From positions 4,030,001 through 4,094,000 of the forward strand of contig CP071498.1 of assembly GCA_017354895.1 (NCBI GenBank): a stretch of DNA of 64,000 nucleotides. The letters run 5' to 3'. Source of the stretch: Podospora comata. Taxonomy: Eukaryota; Ascomycota; Sordariomycetes; Sordariales; Podosporaceae. The notes beneath the pieces were generated by a model. The model did no database searches and had not been told where the DNA came from. It saw only the letters and a list, made by a program, of their open reading frames with translations. Shown here piece by piece: positions 22,523 through 34,056 of the stretch (positions are counted from its first letter, which is position 1; every line of letters starts with the position of its first letter). A program made the translations under genes and the position numbers.

Positions 22523-23911
22523 TCACATTACCCCCATTCCAATCATGCCCACGCCCACGGCGCCCAAGATGCCTGCTACAGCCGTCACTTGGGCACCCAT
22601 TCCACTGCTAGTCTGGCTGTTCACCCCGTTTCTTCCAGTTGTCGTCGCCGTCCTTTGTGCGTTTGCATCCACAGTCGGCTCAGGACAGTCAGTGGTGCAG
22701 GGCAGCCAGGTGGTAAACGGCGCCGGCACCCTCGTCCCCGTGCGCGTCTCGGCGCCCTTGCTGACCTGGAACACGGGGGTTTGGGATTTGGCTTCCAGGT
22801 CGGGCACCTCGGCGAACTCATCCGGATTCAGAACATTGTCGATGATGTGGATGACCCCGTTGGCAAGCAAGATATCCGACTGGAGGAGCTGCGCCGAGTT
22901 GAAGAAGATGTTGTTGCCTGCTCTGGAGACGGTGACTTTGCTTGCCCTGCTGTCGGCGCCGAGGAGCGTTGCCAGGGACGAACCAGTCGAGTTGCCGAGG
23001 GCAGACAGGTCAGAGGAGGAGAGGACTTTGTCGGGGATGATGTGGTACTTGAGGACGGTGGCGAGGTCCTCCCTGGACAGGGGGTCGAGGGCGGAGGCGA
23101 TGGACTGGAAGGCGGCGTTGCGGGGGGCGAGGATGGTGATGTCTTTTTGGGACGAGAGGGCGGGCGATAGGCCGGACTTGTAGAGAGCCCCCAAAAAGGA
23201 GGTGAGGTCTTTGTAGGCGTCTCGGGCGGTGATTTCTAGCCGGGAGGGGGGGACGAGAAGGGTGTCGACTATCTGGATGAAGCCGCCTGTGAAGGGGATG
23301 TCTTGATCGGGGGACTCGAAGAAAGTGGAGCGGGTGCCGAGGCCAGAGGTAACGACGGTTGTGTCGTCGTGCTGGCGGGAGAGGAGGATGTTTTGGCCTG
23401 CGGTGACGTTTGTGTAGTTGGAGGAGGTGAGGAGGGTGGGGAAGAGGTAGGAAGGTCCGGGTTCGAGAGAGGAGACGTTGACTGAGAGGGGGAGAATATG
23501 GTATTGGAGGAGGGAGGTGATAAGGTTGGAGTCTTCCAGGTTTAAGGATTGGGTCTTGTTGAAGGCTTCGTTCGACGGGGCGATAAGCTGTAGGGGATGT
23601 CAGCTGAAATACGGCAGAAGGCATGTAAAGGGGTCATACAGTCACGCCGCCTGAGTGAGGGAGCTGCAAAAGAATGTCCGGGTTTTTCTAGATAGTCTAT
23701 TAGCAGAATGAACGAGCCCTGAGGCTTCCGGAAGCTACCTTACCTTGATCAAACTGTAGTATGTCGAGAGCTCTTCATTGCCTGCGAGGACCTCTCCCAA
23801 AGCCTTTGGCTCTGCCCGTTTGGTCTCGGCCATAATCGGCGATGGTAGCATCGCCAGTACACTGAGTAGAGTGGCTGAAGCCCTCCATACCGATCTTGAC
23901 CTTGTCTGCAT
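22523..23911 (-). CDS. Fasciclin (FAS1) two-domain GPI-anchored protein
   Basis: Three exons (23911-23744, 23687-23640, 23587-22523; introns 56 and 52 bases, both phase 0) encode 426 residues. The ATG at 23911 opens a signal peptide (SVWRASATLLSVLAMLPSPIMA); an in-frame ATG further upstream would add 26 residues ahead of it. Two FAS1 repeats follow. The first has LIAPSNEAF, formed at the second splice junction, and a YHILP motif near residues 70-110. The second has DITILAPRNAAFQSI and a KYHIIPDKVL motif near 220-255, then the NGVIHIIDNVL closing strand. The C-terminus has Ser/Thr-rich spacing and a hydrophobic tail (TAVAGILGAVGVGMIGMGVM) typical of GPI anchoring. FAS1 proteins mediate adhesion at the cell surface in fungi and animals. 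A role in hyphal adhesion or wall organisation is inferred. Confidence 0.88.
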
Positions 23912-25391
23912 GATGAAGAGGAGTGTGTAGACCTGAACCATCCCGAAACAAGTCGGTAGGCGCACTTGATGTCTTTTGAGTCTACCCACCCCCAGCCTTT
24001 TTGAAGCTTTCGGTGATATCGCCTCGCCAGCTAGACCTTGAGATAAATAGTTGTGATATAGGATATTGTGGCTTCAAAGTTCCTCAGTCTGATGATTGTT
24101 ATTGTAGTGTGGCGTGGTCCTCCAAAACTTTTGGCAATCGCCTCATCCAGCTCCTATCGCCCTACACAAACACAAACAAGATGTATTCGGGGAGAAGTAA
24201 CAAGAAATACCTTTTATTTTATTTTATCTTATATCTTTGTATCTTCTCTCCACCTCAATGCTTATAGAGCCCCTTTAAGCGGCCGCCACAACAGCCTCCA
24301 CGGCTACCTACTGACCGCTTCCTAGGTACCTCACCTTCCGATACCCTTCTCGAAAGGGTGAAAAGAGCAAGGCAAGCTGGACTCGACATATGCAGATAGA
24401 AAATGGGATACAAGCCTTGCAAGCCATCGGGTGCGAGCTCTCATTCCACAGGTGCCACAAGGCGAATATGCGGTGTTGTCATTCAGGTCGGCGTTCTTGG
24501 CCCAGGTCGCAGGTCAAGCCCAGACGAGGTTCTCTGTAGAGGCACCACCGTGATTTTGGCAACCCGCAGCCTGCTTATCGTCTTTTATCTGCGTGTCTCA
24601 GTTTGAGGCTATCGCTGGTGCGCGCGCCGCGGCAATTGGCAGCTGCATATGCGCCATCTGCATGGCAAGCGCTTCGCAGCTGACTCGATCGGAGACCGCT
24701 CCTTAATACGAGATTCGGTCGTACTTCGAGCTCTGCCAACCCTGATTTCTCGGCCATCGCGAGACCGCAAGACTTGACATGATAGGCTGATGATGCTGTA
24801 GGAGGATGTTCTGCGAGTGTACAGCCGACTACGTGCGGTCGTGAAGGGTAGCGATCCGGAGCAGGTGAGCGCTAACGCAGGTTCGACTCTAAATTACTGA
24901 CAGTCGTATATCGATTGTACCGACAAAAAGCTGGCGCACAATAACGCATTATGACTGCCTCAATGTGGTTGAATCGTGTTCCATTCTTGCTAGGTATCGT
25001 GGTTCCACCAGGCTTTCCATAAGGTATTACACTCACATACTATTATGAGAAGAAAAAGAATAGGTAATTACCAATAAGGTTGTCCCATCCTCGTAAAACA
25101 GCACTATCAAATTAACCAAATAAATAAAACAATAAATCCAAGAACCCCTAACCAACTCCAAACTTCCGCCTTCCTAGGTACCAATCCCACCCCCTATTGT
25201 CTTCCTGGTCTATATGAGTCGTGTATATCTGACAGCAGAAGAAAAGTCTTTGTAGTGTTTGTTTTGGCGAGAGGTGCCGGTAATAACAATAAGTATATTT
25301 CGGGCTGTATGTGATATATGCATGGCTGCACGTGACAAAAAGAGAAGAAAAAAGTGCAACGCTTTTGTTGTTCGAGGTCGTGGCTCATCAT
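23912..25391. other. Intergenic region with AT-rich patches
   Basis: No gene is supported. The stretch includes AT-rich sequence at 24190-24250 and 25030-25150 and an AGGTACCT palindrome at 24324-24331. It holds the promoter of the fasciclin gene (leftward) and the 3' region of the GT2 gene. Confidence 0.5.
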
Positions 25392-28211
25392 TTACCACGA
25401 GAAGGTCATCAGCGCTGGGTTGAGAGCAAGCGGCAGTAACAGATGCGATGCCGCGACGGTCGCCATGGGAAGGATGGCCACAAAGTCGGTGATGTGCCAG
25501 CTGTAAGGAATAAAGGGCGCAACGGCGAGGATGACCATGCCGGCAATGAAGAGCGAGGCGAAAAGCATTGAGAATTTGAACTAATGGCCGTGTTAGCATG
25601 ATGCCTGTGTGGAGATGGCAAAACAGATAACATACCTTCTTGAGCACCTTGGGCACTTCGATGAAGAAGTTGGAGAACTCGGCCTCCTTACTGGTGGCAC
25701 CCCATGTCATGTCGATCTCAAACATGTGGGCCAGCAGGGCCTGCGAAACGTGCAGCGAGAGACCACCCAAGAAGATGGCCAGCAAGAAGGTCCACTTGAA
25801 GTTCTCAAAGATGGCGTACAGAATGTTGCGCTCGCCGACACGGTATCTCATGACAGCCAGGGCGATGTTGCCCAGTCCGTTGAACACAATGATGATGGAG
25901 AACCAAACCTGCCACGAGTCGACATAGTACTTGTCGAGGTACCCGTTGAACCAGCCCATGAGGAAGTAGTTGACGCTGGTCATGATCCAGGCAGCGCCGA
26001 TGGCGTAATAGGTACCGATGTAAGAAACGACGGTGATCTTGGAGGTGAAGCGAATGTTGGAGAACAGGAAGCGGCGAAAGAGAGGCGTGAATGGCCCTTT
26101 CCAGATCCACATGCGAATAGGGTGGAAGAGCAGCTCGTTACAACCATAGGCATACTTTTCCCAACGGGCCAACTCGTCGTACACGGTAAGTGACACACCT
26201 TCCTTGAACCCTTCACCGGCCCACGCAGCGAGACGAATGATGTAACCATTGCACTGGAGACGCAGAGACATGTCGAAATCTTCCGACACGTGGCTTTCAG
26301 ACCAGAACTTTTCGTACCCATCCTCGTCCTCATACGAGACCTGCTGAATAGCGGACCAGCGGAGAATGGCATTGTGACCGACAAAGGGGGCGACATCACC
26401 GTTGGAGACAGTGTACCGAATAGCGCTGTAGATGAGGTTGGTGAAGAAGGTAATGCCGTTCTCAAAGTAGGTGTGGACGACCTGCATGACACCGGACGAG
26501 AATTGCATGATGCCGACATCGGGAGAGAGCTCCATCTCGGAGACGGCGTCGAGCAGGCAATCGGCGGGGACACGGGTATCAGAGTCAATCAGCAGGATAT
26601 AATCACCAACACGGATGTTACCATCAGCCCAGGCGCGGCCATCGGCCTCGAGGACCTCCTTGAGAGCACGCTCGTAGGCCATCGCTTCATCGTGCTGAGA
26701 CCAATCCGGGGTGCGCTGAATCTGCTCGAGCTTCTCCTCGACCTTGCACGAGATCATGAGGGCAAAGTTCATGTTAGAAGCCTTCTTGAACTTGCCCTTG
26801 CGAGTGAAACCATTCTCGCCGTGCTTGGGACGGGCAACCCAACCAATGCTGTGGTCGGCGTAGAACTCGATGCGGGCGCGGCGGTCTTCTTCCGAGATCA
26901 GCTGAAGGCCATCATCGTTGATGAACATGTTGGCAGATCCACCCTGCAGTTCGTATGTCGACATGGCCTGTTTGATGGACTTGACAGTGGGCGCAATGAC
27001 ACCGTTGAGACCCTCCTTGTAGACGGGGCACTGGACCGTCACGTGTGGCAGGATGGCCGCCTGCAGTCTCGGAGGTGGGCGCGCAGAGTAAAACTTGGAG
27101 TTGATGGTGAGCTGGCGGATCGGACCAAAGATTTGAGCCAGGCAACCGACGATAACCTGGGCGAAGAAGAGCGTGAAGAAGATCTGAACTGGGAACAAGG
27201 CGACGAGGGCCAAGCGGGTGTAGTTGTTGTCGACCGAAACCTCAATGGCAAGCTGTCGGAAGGCGGCGCCCAGAGAGACGGTGACCAGAATGAGGGTCAA
27301 GCTGACGAGATAGGTGTTGAGCAGATGGACTGGTCTCTTCTCGGGCTTCAACTCTCCGCTCTCCTCGTCAACCTCGGCCTCTACAGGGATGGGAAGTCCA
27401 CCTTTTTCCTCCTCATCTTCCTCAGCGCCAGCCTTCCAGACCAAGTCCATCAGCTCCTTCTCGATACCCCTCGCTCTCTCCACCAGGTGTAGCGCCTCGT
27501 CGTCCCACACAATCAAGAGGCCCTCGGAGGCAACAAAAGCGGCGAACTGGTGCTTTCTGGCACGTGGCAGGTCGTCTATAGTGGGAAGAATCTGAACGCG
27601 CAAGCCGTTCATCAATGGCACATCAACGGCATCGGGCGACCAGGCCAAAAAGGTCTTGATAACTCTGGAGTTGACAGTCATGGCGCACTACGGTCCGGGT
27701 CAGCATACACGCTGGCGCATTCTCAAACAGCAAGCAGTACACATACCTGAACATTGAGCGCAGCGCAAGCCATGGCGAATGGGGAGTTTCCAAGTGATGG
27801 CGGGCAGGCCATGTACTGTCCTCTTGACTTGCGCAACAGCACGCCCTCAATCTCGCCGCTGCCATCTGATACCCACAAGTGCGAGCACTGCTGCTGGTAA
27901 AGGTAGTTTACCATGACCTCGTGCTTGATGTCATCCAGGAACATGGAGCTACCTGTTGACTTGATGGACCGACCTGATACTGACTGTGGTCTCGAGCTCC
28001 CCCGCGGTGTGGGAAGCTGAAGTTCGTGCTCATTGTGAGTCAACCTTTCTGATGGCGGCTTCTCCGAGACGGATGATTGGCCTTGTTGGTGTCCATGTTG
28101 TCTCGAGCCTCGACGTGGTTGTGGGGGCTGGAGTTGCTGTACTTGCTGCTGCTGTTGTGCCTCCTCCGACTTGCCGGGCTTCTCGGCCTTGAAGTAGTTG
28201 CCGATACCCAT
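25392..28211 (-). CDS. Hyphal type 2 glycosyltransferase (GT2 family, membrane)
   Basis: Three exons (28211-27747, 27687-25636, 25580-25392; introns 59 and 55 bases) encode 901 residues. The first 100 residues are Gln/Pro/Ser-rich and disordered. Transmembrane helices lie near 275-300 and 315-345, then the processive GT-A domain and a C-terminal bundle of helices (for example FLLAIFLGGLSLHVSQALLAHMF). Catalytic motifs are INDDG near 412, DSDT near 523 (DxD), SEDFDMSL near 623 and ELARW near 660, a variant of the Q/RxxRW product-binding motif of chitin, cellulose and hyaluronan synthases. This architecture matches the filamentous-fungal GT2 shown in plant pathogens to be needed for hyphal growth on solid surfaces. 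The polysaccharide product is not known to me. The frame extends upstream to 28268, but that codon is TTG, so the first ATG at 28211 is used. Confidence 0.88.
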
Positions 28212-31200
28212 GGCTGGATGGGGTCGAGGCACCGCGGCCTCACTCGGTTGAGAAGATACGTTTCCCAAGTGCTCTCTTGCCGGTCGAAGTTCAAGTTCCC
28301 GGTCCGGAAGGGTGGGGAGACCCTTTAACTTTAAGCCCTCTTGTTCAAGAGCACACAGTGAAGAGCGCCACTCGAACCGACAACAACCTTAACACCCAAG
28401 TGGATGCTTAACTTGACGTCTGTATGTGATCAGCATCCGCCACCGCTCCTCGCACACCAAAGACATACCTTGTTGTTTAGTCTTGGGGACTGAGTGTTGA
28501 TGCTTGGGCGAAACGAGCGTGGTACCAAGTCAAGGTAGCGAGTGGACGGCTTGCTGTTTATGCTCCAAGCCGGAGGAGCGAGGCGAGCGAGACAACGGGT
28601 GAAGGACGCTCAAGACAGCGGACTTCGACGGCTTGGGTCAAATGCAGTGCCTTGTGGAGTGTTGGTGATGGGCGCCCAAGCTTTCACAGCTCCTGTCCTG
28701 TCCTTGATCCCGAGCCTTTCTGTCTTTTTTTTTTTTTTGCAATTCGAAGATCTGGAGGAACAGAACGAAGAGACGGCGACAGGGAGGGGGAGGATCAAAA
28801 GAGTGGACAGCAACTGGAGCTGGGATGCAAGCTGCCCCCCGGTTCAGAGGCGATTGGCCCCGGGGGTCTTGACGACCACCGAAGCCCAGGCGCTTGGCAT
28901 GTGCCCCCCTGTCTGTGTGGTGTTCACTTCACAACATGGGTGAGGGACCTGGGAGGGCCCGTGTGGGTGATAGCGGAAGCCAGGTTACCGGTACGTATCC
29001 TATTCCTGTCCCGCTGTCAGTCATCCTCTGTTTGACTGTCACAACGCCCTGGCTGGTGGTGACTTTTGATCTGGCTGAAGGTCACCCTTCCGCTCAGAGA
29101 CTGGGCGGGGCAGGCGAAGCTTTGTTCTCCTCCGTCCAGGCTGCCCTGGTGTCCAAATCGGCAGGGCCAGGCGGTTCGTTGTCGCCGGCGCCATTTTTGG
29201 GCGCATCCACAGGCTGGAAGCTTGGCGGTTAGGGAAATTTCATGGCGTTTTTCTCAGCGCCTTTGGGAACGCCAATGCGAAGTGTTTGCTCTCGTACTTT
29301 CGGTGGAAAGTGGGGGAAACAATAGTTTCATTGAAATACATCGATACGGATACCTGTCACATCAGAAAGGTGGGGTGACAGGGGCAGAAGAATGCGGTAC
29401 TAATGCGACAGCCGTGGGTTTCCAGCTCAGCTCTTGGATGGCAGCCACATCTATTTATCGCAATATTTTTTTTATTATATCTGTTTATTGCTTTGCGACC
29501 CCCTATCGCTCGCGCCCTCTGTCGGTGGGGGACATGCTCCATTTTGTATCGCGCCATAGTATGTTACATCGCAGACACTGATGCAGTGGTGTGAAGTTAA
29601 TAGAGGACTGCAGGGCACTTCTGCTTGGTATGTTAACGGACACCATTACCAGTCACTACACCCTGGCTCGCACTTCGCTATGGTAGCCAATTTGGTCATG
29701 GACCTCTAGAACATATGACTACCTGATTGTGATGTTGTTGATGTTCATTTTCATCATGATAAGTCGCGTCACCCAGATTTATTGACACTGCAATTATAGA
29801 GTACAGGCGTATGTTGACAATTCCGCATGTATTAATCGCTGTGCCCCTCATCCTCCAAACCTTATTTGCAGCGCCGCGACCAAATCCCCGCGCACATCAT
29901 GTTTCCCCGATCTCCCTAAGGTAGGTACCTCAGATCCCTAATCAATCGATGTGAGAGAGACGAGGAAATGTTTGCTTTTACTCGTTGGATCCGTTGGCTC
30001 GCATTTTGATCAGGAACAATCTGATCAGGAAGGCGACAATTGTTGGCCGAGGTTATGCAGCTGTCCTACCTATTTTTGGCTCATAAACGTTGTTGCTGCC
30101 GTCTTCTCGTATTCCCCTATCTCTGTACAACCCGAACCCGCCAGACAGAAAAATTCCGACATCTCAACTGGCCAATCGCTGCGCGATCCCGTGCCGACCT
30201 CTTCTTGAGAGAAAGCCAGAAAAACCAGGTCTCTTTTTCACATCCCCGTAAAAGTCAGCCGCGGAGGGGTCCTATCTGATATCCGAGACCGTGCACCGCT
30301 CTTGTTCATCTCATCATTGCCTTTCGGTGAACCGTGCCACTGAACCCACAGGTTGGTAACGACTCAGGGTCTCCCAGGGACGATAAGAACAAATGATGGC
30401 CACTTGTTCCACCATGGGCTTCCCAGTATTCGTCTAGCTCTGTTAGGTCTCGGATCGAAAAACACCAGAGACTATCTCGGTAATCGGCCATCTAAAATAG
30501 GGTTTTCATATTCAAGAATGAAGATGCCAGCGCCATCCCGGCCGACCCAAATTGCTGGGTTCCGCCGACGTCGATCATGTTGGATACCGGCAGACAGGGC
30601 CAGGGTTCTCGGTTGTTGAGTATTCTCAAAAAAATAAATAATTTAGACACAAGCGTCAGGATCGCGTCTCTTATCAGCAACATGCATGGCTGCGTTGTCA
30701 GTGTCAATATCACAGCCGAATGCTGCACAGGATGCGTCCTCTGCAATAACACCGCTCCCTTTTCAGCTGGCAGCTACGCAATGGCTTTTCCTGCCTTGGG
30801 ACTGTGCAGCCACCGCTTGACTCGTTTTCGTGAAGCCATCTCCACCGTCTGGAACCCCCGAAGACAGCAGCACCGGTCGTACAATACATACATATTTTTC
30901 CACAGCAGCCGGCACCGTTGGGCACGTGTTGGGCACCATTTCCGTCAATGGTGTCCCGGCCTTCAGGAAATTTTTAGCGCTCGTGTGGTGGAGCCCTCCG
31001 AACAACCTGGAAGCCCTATCGAGAAAGCAATCCATCGCCAGCCGGCCGAGGGGCTCACCGGCTTAGGGTTTGGCCTCGCCAAGCCTTTTGAGGTAGGCCC
31101 TGAACAAAAAATAAACAAATAAATAAAATGGCCAACTCCAGGCGAGTATCATCGCGCTATGATACCAAAGGTGATGCTGAGAATCCCAAGGCTCGGTTCA

Positions 31201-32551
31201 GTCTCTGCACACACGGAGAAACTTTGCTTTTCGCATCGCATACCTTTCTGGTCAACTTCGCCGTGGCGGCTCACCGTAGATTTGTCGACGCCGCCGAGCT
31301 TTCGGGCTCAGGGGCCTGAGACTGACGGCTCGGTCGCTGCCGCCCCTCCTGCCGCGCGCGCTCCAGGTAAGACAAGCACAAACATAGCTGCGGCCCTGGT
31401 ATTCTGTAAATAACAGGGCAAAGTGTTGTACGGCGGGAACGGTAGTTGGCATCATTACTCACGTCATCTGTTGTGCTTGATTGCTGTGAACGAAACTCTG
31501 GGCGTTAACTCCTTACATCGTACCCAGGGCTTCGTATCGCCCATGAGTGTCCAGCGCATCGGTGGTCGGCGCCATCATTTGTGGTTTTGTTGCGCTCTCC
31601 CAAAGGTTCGAGTGGATATCCGCTCGAGGTTGGATCTTGTGGTGGATCACAAAGACCAAAATACGAGCTTTCCAGGCAGGCCGGACGGTTTAGATGCAGC
31701 TTACGCTCTTGGACTTGGAAGACGACTCGTTTGTTTTACAATACGTGACAAGGCGGCTTCGGATAACTTTGCTAGAGGGGGTTCGGACTTTTTTGCGGTG
31801 TTTATGTCAAGGGTGGTGCTGCAGGTGAGACCGTTCCATGGAACTGCCATGCTTCGGTCAGCCACATGGAGTTGGACTTCAACCTCCCATCTTTGGATTA
31901 AGGGTAAGCTTGTATGCTTCTTGACGTATAAGATATCAGGGCCATGCACCTTGATCCTCGTTTTGGGTCCAATGTTGACATCGTGAAAAGACACCCCTGA
32001 TCTGCAGTCAGCTCACCTTTCACCGAGCTTGAAGATAAGGTGGGTGGGTACCTTCAACAACAACAACAACCACAACAGCCAATTCGGGTTGAATGACGTT
32101 GGAGATCCAGACCAGCACGGTGGCACAACATGGCGCTACTCCTCCCGTCCCTCACCACCATCACTGGGCCCCCACCATCGACAGTGGCGTCCAGATCTCC
32201 CAAAGTCAATTGTTGAAGAGCACAAAGCATGTGATCGATATGCAATCGCACATCATTTCCACGCTGGGAAACGTTTGGCAAGGTGATCAAGATCAAGTAC
32301 CTCAGGGAGAAAATGCACACCCATGTTGTTGTTGCTTCATCTCTGTGCTGTCAAAACAGTGTCCAATGCTCCTCATCGTCCTCGACAAGCAAATACCAAA
32401 ATAGTTACACAGAGACAGGTATTACGATATACCAAAAAAAATTAAAAGCCAATCTATCAATAACACCCAAAACACCCAGTAAAATATCTCCCCACCCCAG
32501 GAAACGATTAACCCTAGTTTGTTGTATGCCCATGAAGAATGCCGTAACCTG
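28212..32551. other. Largest gene-poor region (4.3 kb)
   Basis: The right part of the GT2 promoter and leader lies at 28212-28800. Elsewhere only short overlapping frames occur, with no motifs or splice patterns. Notable points are a T run at 28727-28738, an AGGTACCT palindrome at 29933-29940 and a (CAA)n tract at 32055. I see no transposon genes, so the region is either regulatory, encodes noncoding RNA, or is decayed beyond recognition. Confidence 0.4.
32055..32070. repeat. (CAA)5 microsatellite
   Basis: Five CAA units in a row followed by CCACAACA; a simple sequence repeat in noncoding DNA. Confidence 0.85.
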
Positions 32552-34056
32552 CTACAAATCACCCTCGTCACCGTTGCACTGCTGCCACATGATGACCTTG
32601 CTGACCTCCATCTGCGGTGACTTCCATGTGGGAAGCCACTGGTTTCTGGCCTCCCAAAAGTTCTTCCTGGCGTTCTCGGAAGAGTCCAGCCAGGGCTTGC
32701 CATTGACACCGTCCTCGAACCAGCCGTTGGTGCCGCCGACGGCAACGTTGAGGATGAGGAAGAACTTTTGGTCAAAGGGAGCGTTCTGCCCGCCCTGTTC
32801 CCAGGGGTTGCGGATCCAGGTTCCGTTGGAGTCGGCGCTGGGGAAATTGCCGCGCTCCCAGAGCCGAGTGTCAAAGTTGGTGTAAAGAACCTGGAGGAGC
32901 CGCGAGTTGACATAGGTGAAGAGGTACTTCTGCGACCATTCGAGACCGAAGGTGTTGAACCCGGCAGAGTAGGTCGTGTGGAGTGCGGGGCGCTTGACGT
33001 TGGTGCGCCACCACGAGTCCTGGGCGGGGGAAGGACCCCAGTGAAGAGCAGAGGACATGATGTTGTTGCCACCTTGCGGGTAGGTATAGTTGTTGCCGCG
33101 GCTTTCCACAATGTCGATCTCGCCAGACGCAGGCCAGGCTCCATAGGTGTCCTTGACGGGCATCATCCAGATGGCGGGCCAGAGCCAGTCACCCTCGGGA
33201 AGCTTGGCAGTAACTTCGACACGGCCATACTTGATGGCGGCACCCGGTTTGGTATTGATACGGCCCGACTTCACAGGGGGCACAATGCTCGAGTTGCCGT
33301 TGTTGGTGTTGGTGACAGCAACGCAGTGCTTGAACTCGGTGGATGTGCAAGTACCGTCATCGATGAGGTTGATGGTGTGGTTCTGCAAGATGTACTTGTC
33401 ATCGGTCAGGGTCGCCTTGATGATGAGCTTGCCATCCTGAACAAAGACGTTCTCGTCGCCCGCAGTAGTCATGTCAAACTCGCCATTGCTGTGATATTGT
33501 TAGTTGGGGTATCGCGACATGGCAACATTTCAGCTCAAACTCACCCGAACCCGCCCAGCTGCACCTCCTTCATCCAGACGTCAGAGTTGAAGCCCCGGCT
33601 AAAGTCTTCCTCCAACACTGGGCAGTACTTATGCTTGACCACACTGCGCATGCCGTCCCACACCAAGAAGCCCGAAATTCCCAACCCGATAACGATACCG
33701 ATCACGGGCAGAATCGTCACCCACTTTTCCTTGGGATCAACCGTCTTGGTCCACGGCTTCTCCACCTCGCCCTTGCGTACTCGCCTCGAGTGAAAGTAGC
33801 GCTGTCCCCTGTCCTCATAGCGGGCTCCCATGGCCGAGGAAGAGTCGAAGCTGCTTGGTGGGCGGGATGCCGACGGGCTGGAGAATGGGTTGCCATTGTT
33901 GACTGATCTCTGGGAAGCCTGGGACTCGACACCATCGCCAAAGGGGTTCCGTCCGTCTGGGTCGTTCAGCGAGCCCGGACGTCGTGGTGTTGGGGCGGCG
34001 CTCGAGTTCACGGTGCCTGGTTGGCCAGGGCCATAGTAGTCTTGTTGGTGATCCAT
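32552..34056 (-). CDS. GH16 endo-beta-1,3(4)-glucanase-like, type II membrane protein
   Basis: Two exons (34056-33545, 33488-32552; 56-base intron GTGAGT...TCACAG) encode 482 residues. The first 110 residues are hydrophilic and Ser/Pro-rich, with no signal peptide. A single transmembrane helix (VTILPVIGIVIGLGISGFLVW) near 113-138 makes this a type II protein with the enzyme outside. The catalytic domain carries EIDIVES, with E294 and E299 as predicted nucleophile and acid/base and D296 between them, preceded by GDWLWPAIWMMP, a substrate-cleft signature of GH16 glucanases. Later strands include FNTFGLEWSQKYLFTYV and FFLILNVAVGG. The family cleaves beta-1,3- or mixed-linked glucan; a wall-remodelling role is inferred. 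The start at 34056 has an ATG, whereas the longer frame to 34119 lacks one. Confidence 0.9.

Noticed and set aside
24840-24900. GGTTCGACTC resembling a tRNA T-loop
   Set aside because: No matching acceptor stem, D-arm or anticodon arm around it.
26290-27492. 400-codon plus-strand frame opposite the GT2 gene
   Set aside because: It is antisense to a gene with clear catalytic motifs and has no family features; it is a codon-bias shadow.
28212-28268. Upstream extension of the GT2 protein beginning with a myristoylation-like glycine motif
   Set aside because: The first codon of that extension is TTG, not ATG. The first in-frame ATG is at 28211 and its following residues do not fit an N-myristoylation signal.
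32768-33793. 341-codon plus-strand frame opposite the GH16 gene
   Set aside because: Antisense to a catalytic domain and to an intron; Gly/Val-rich shadow.
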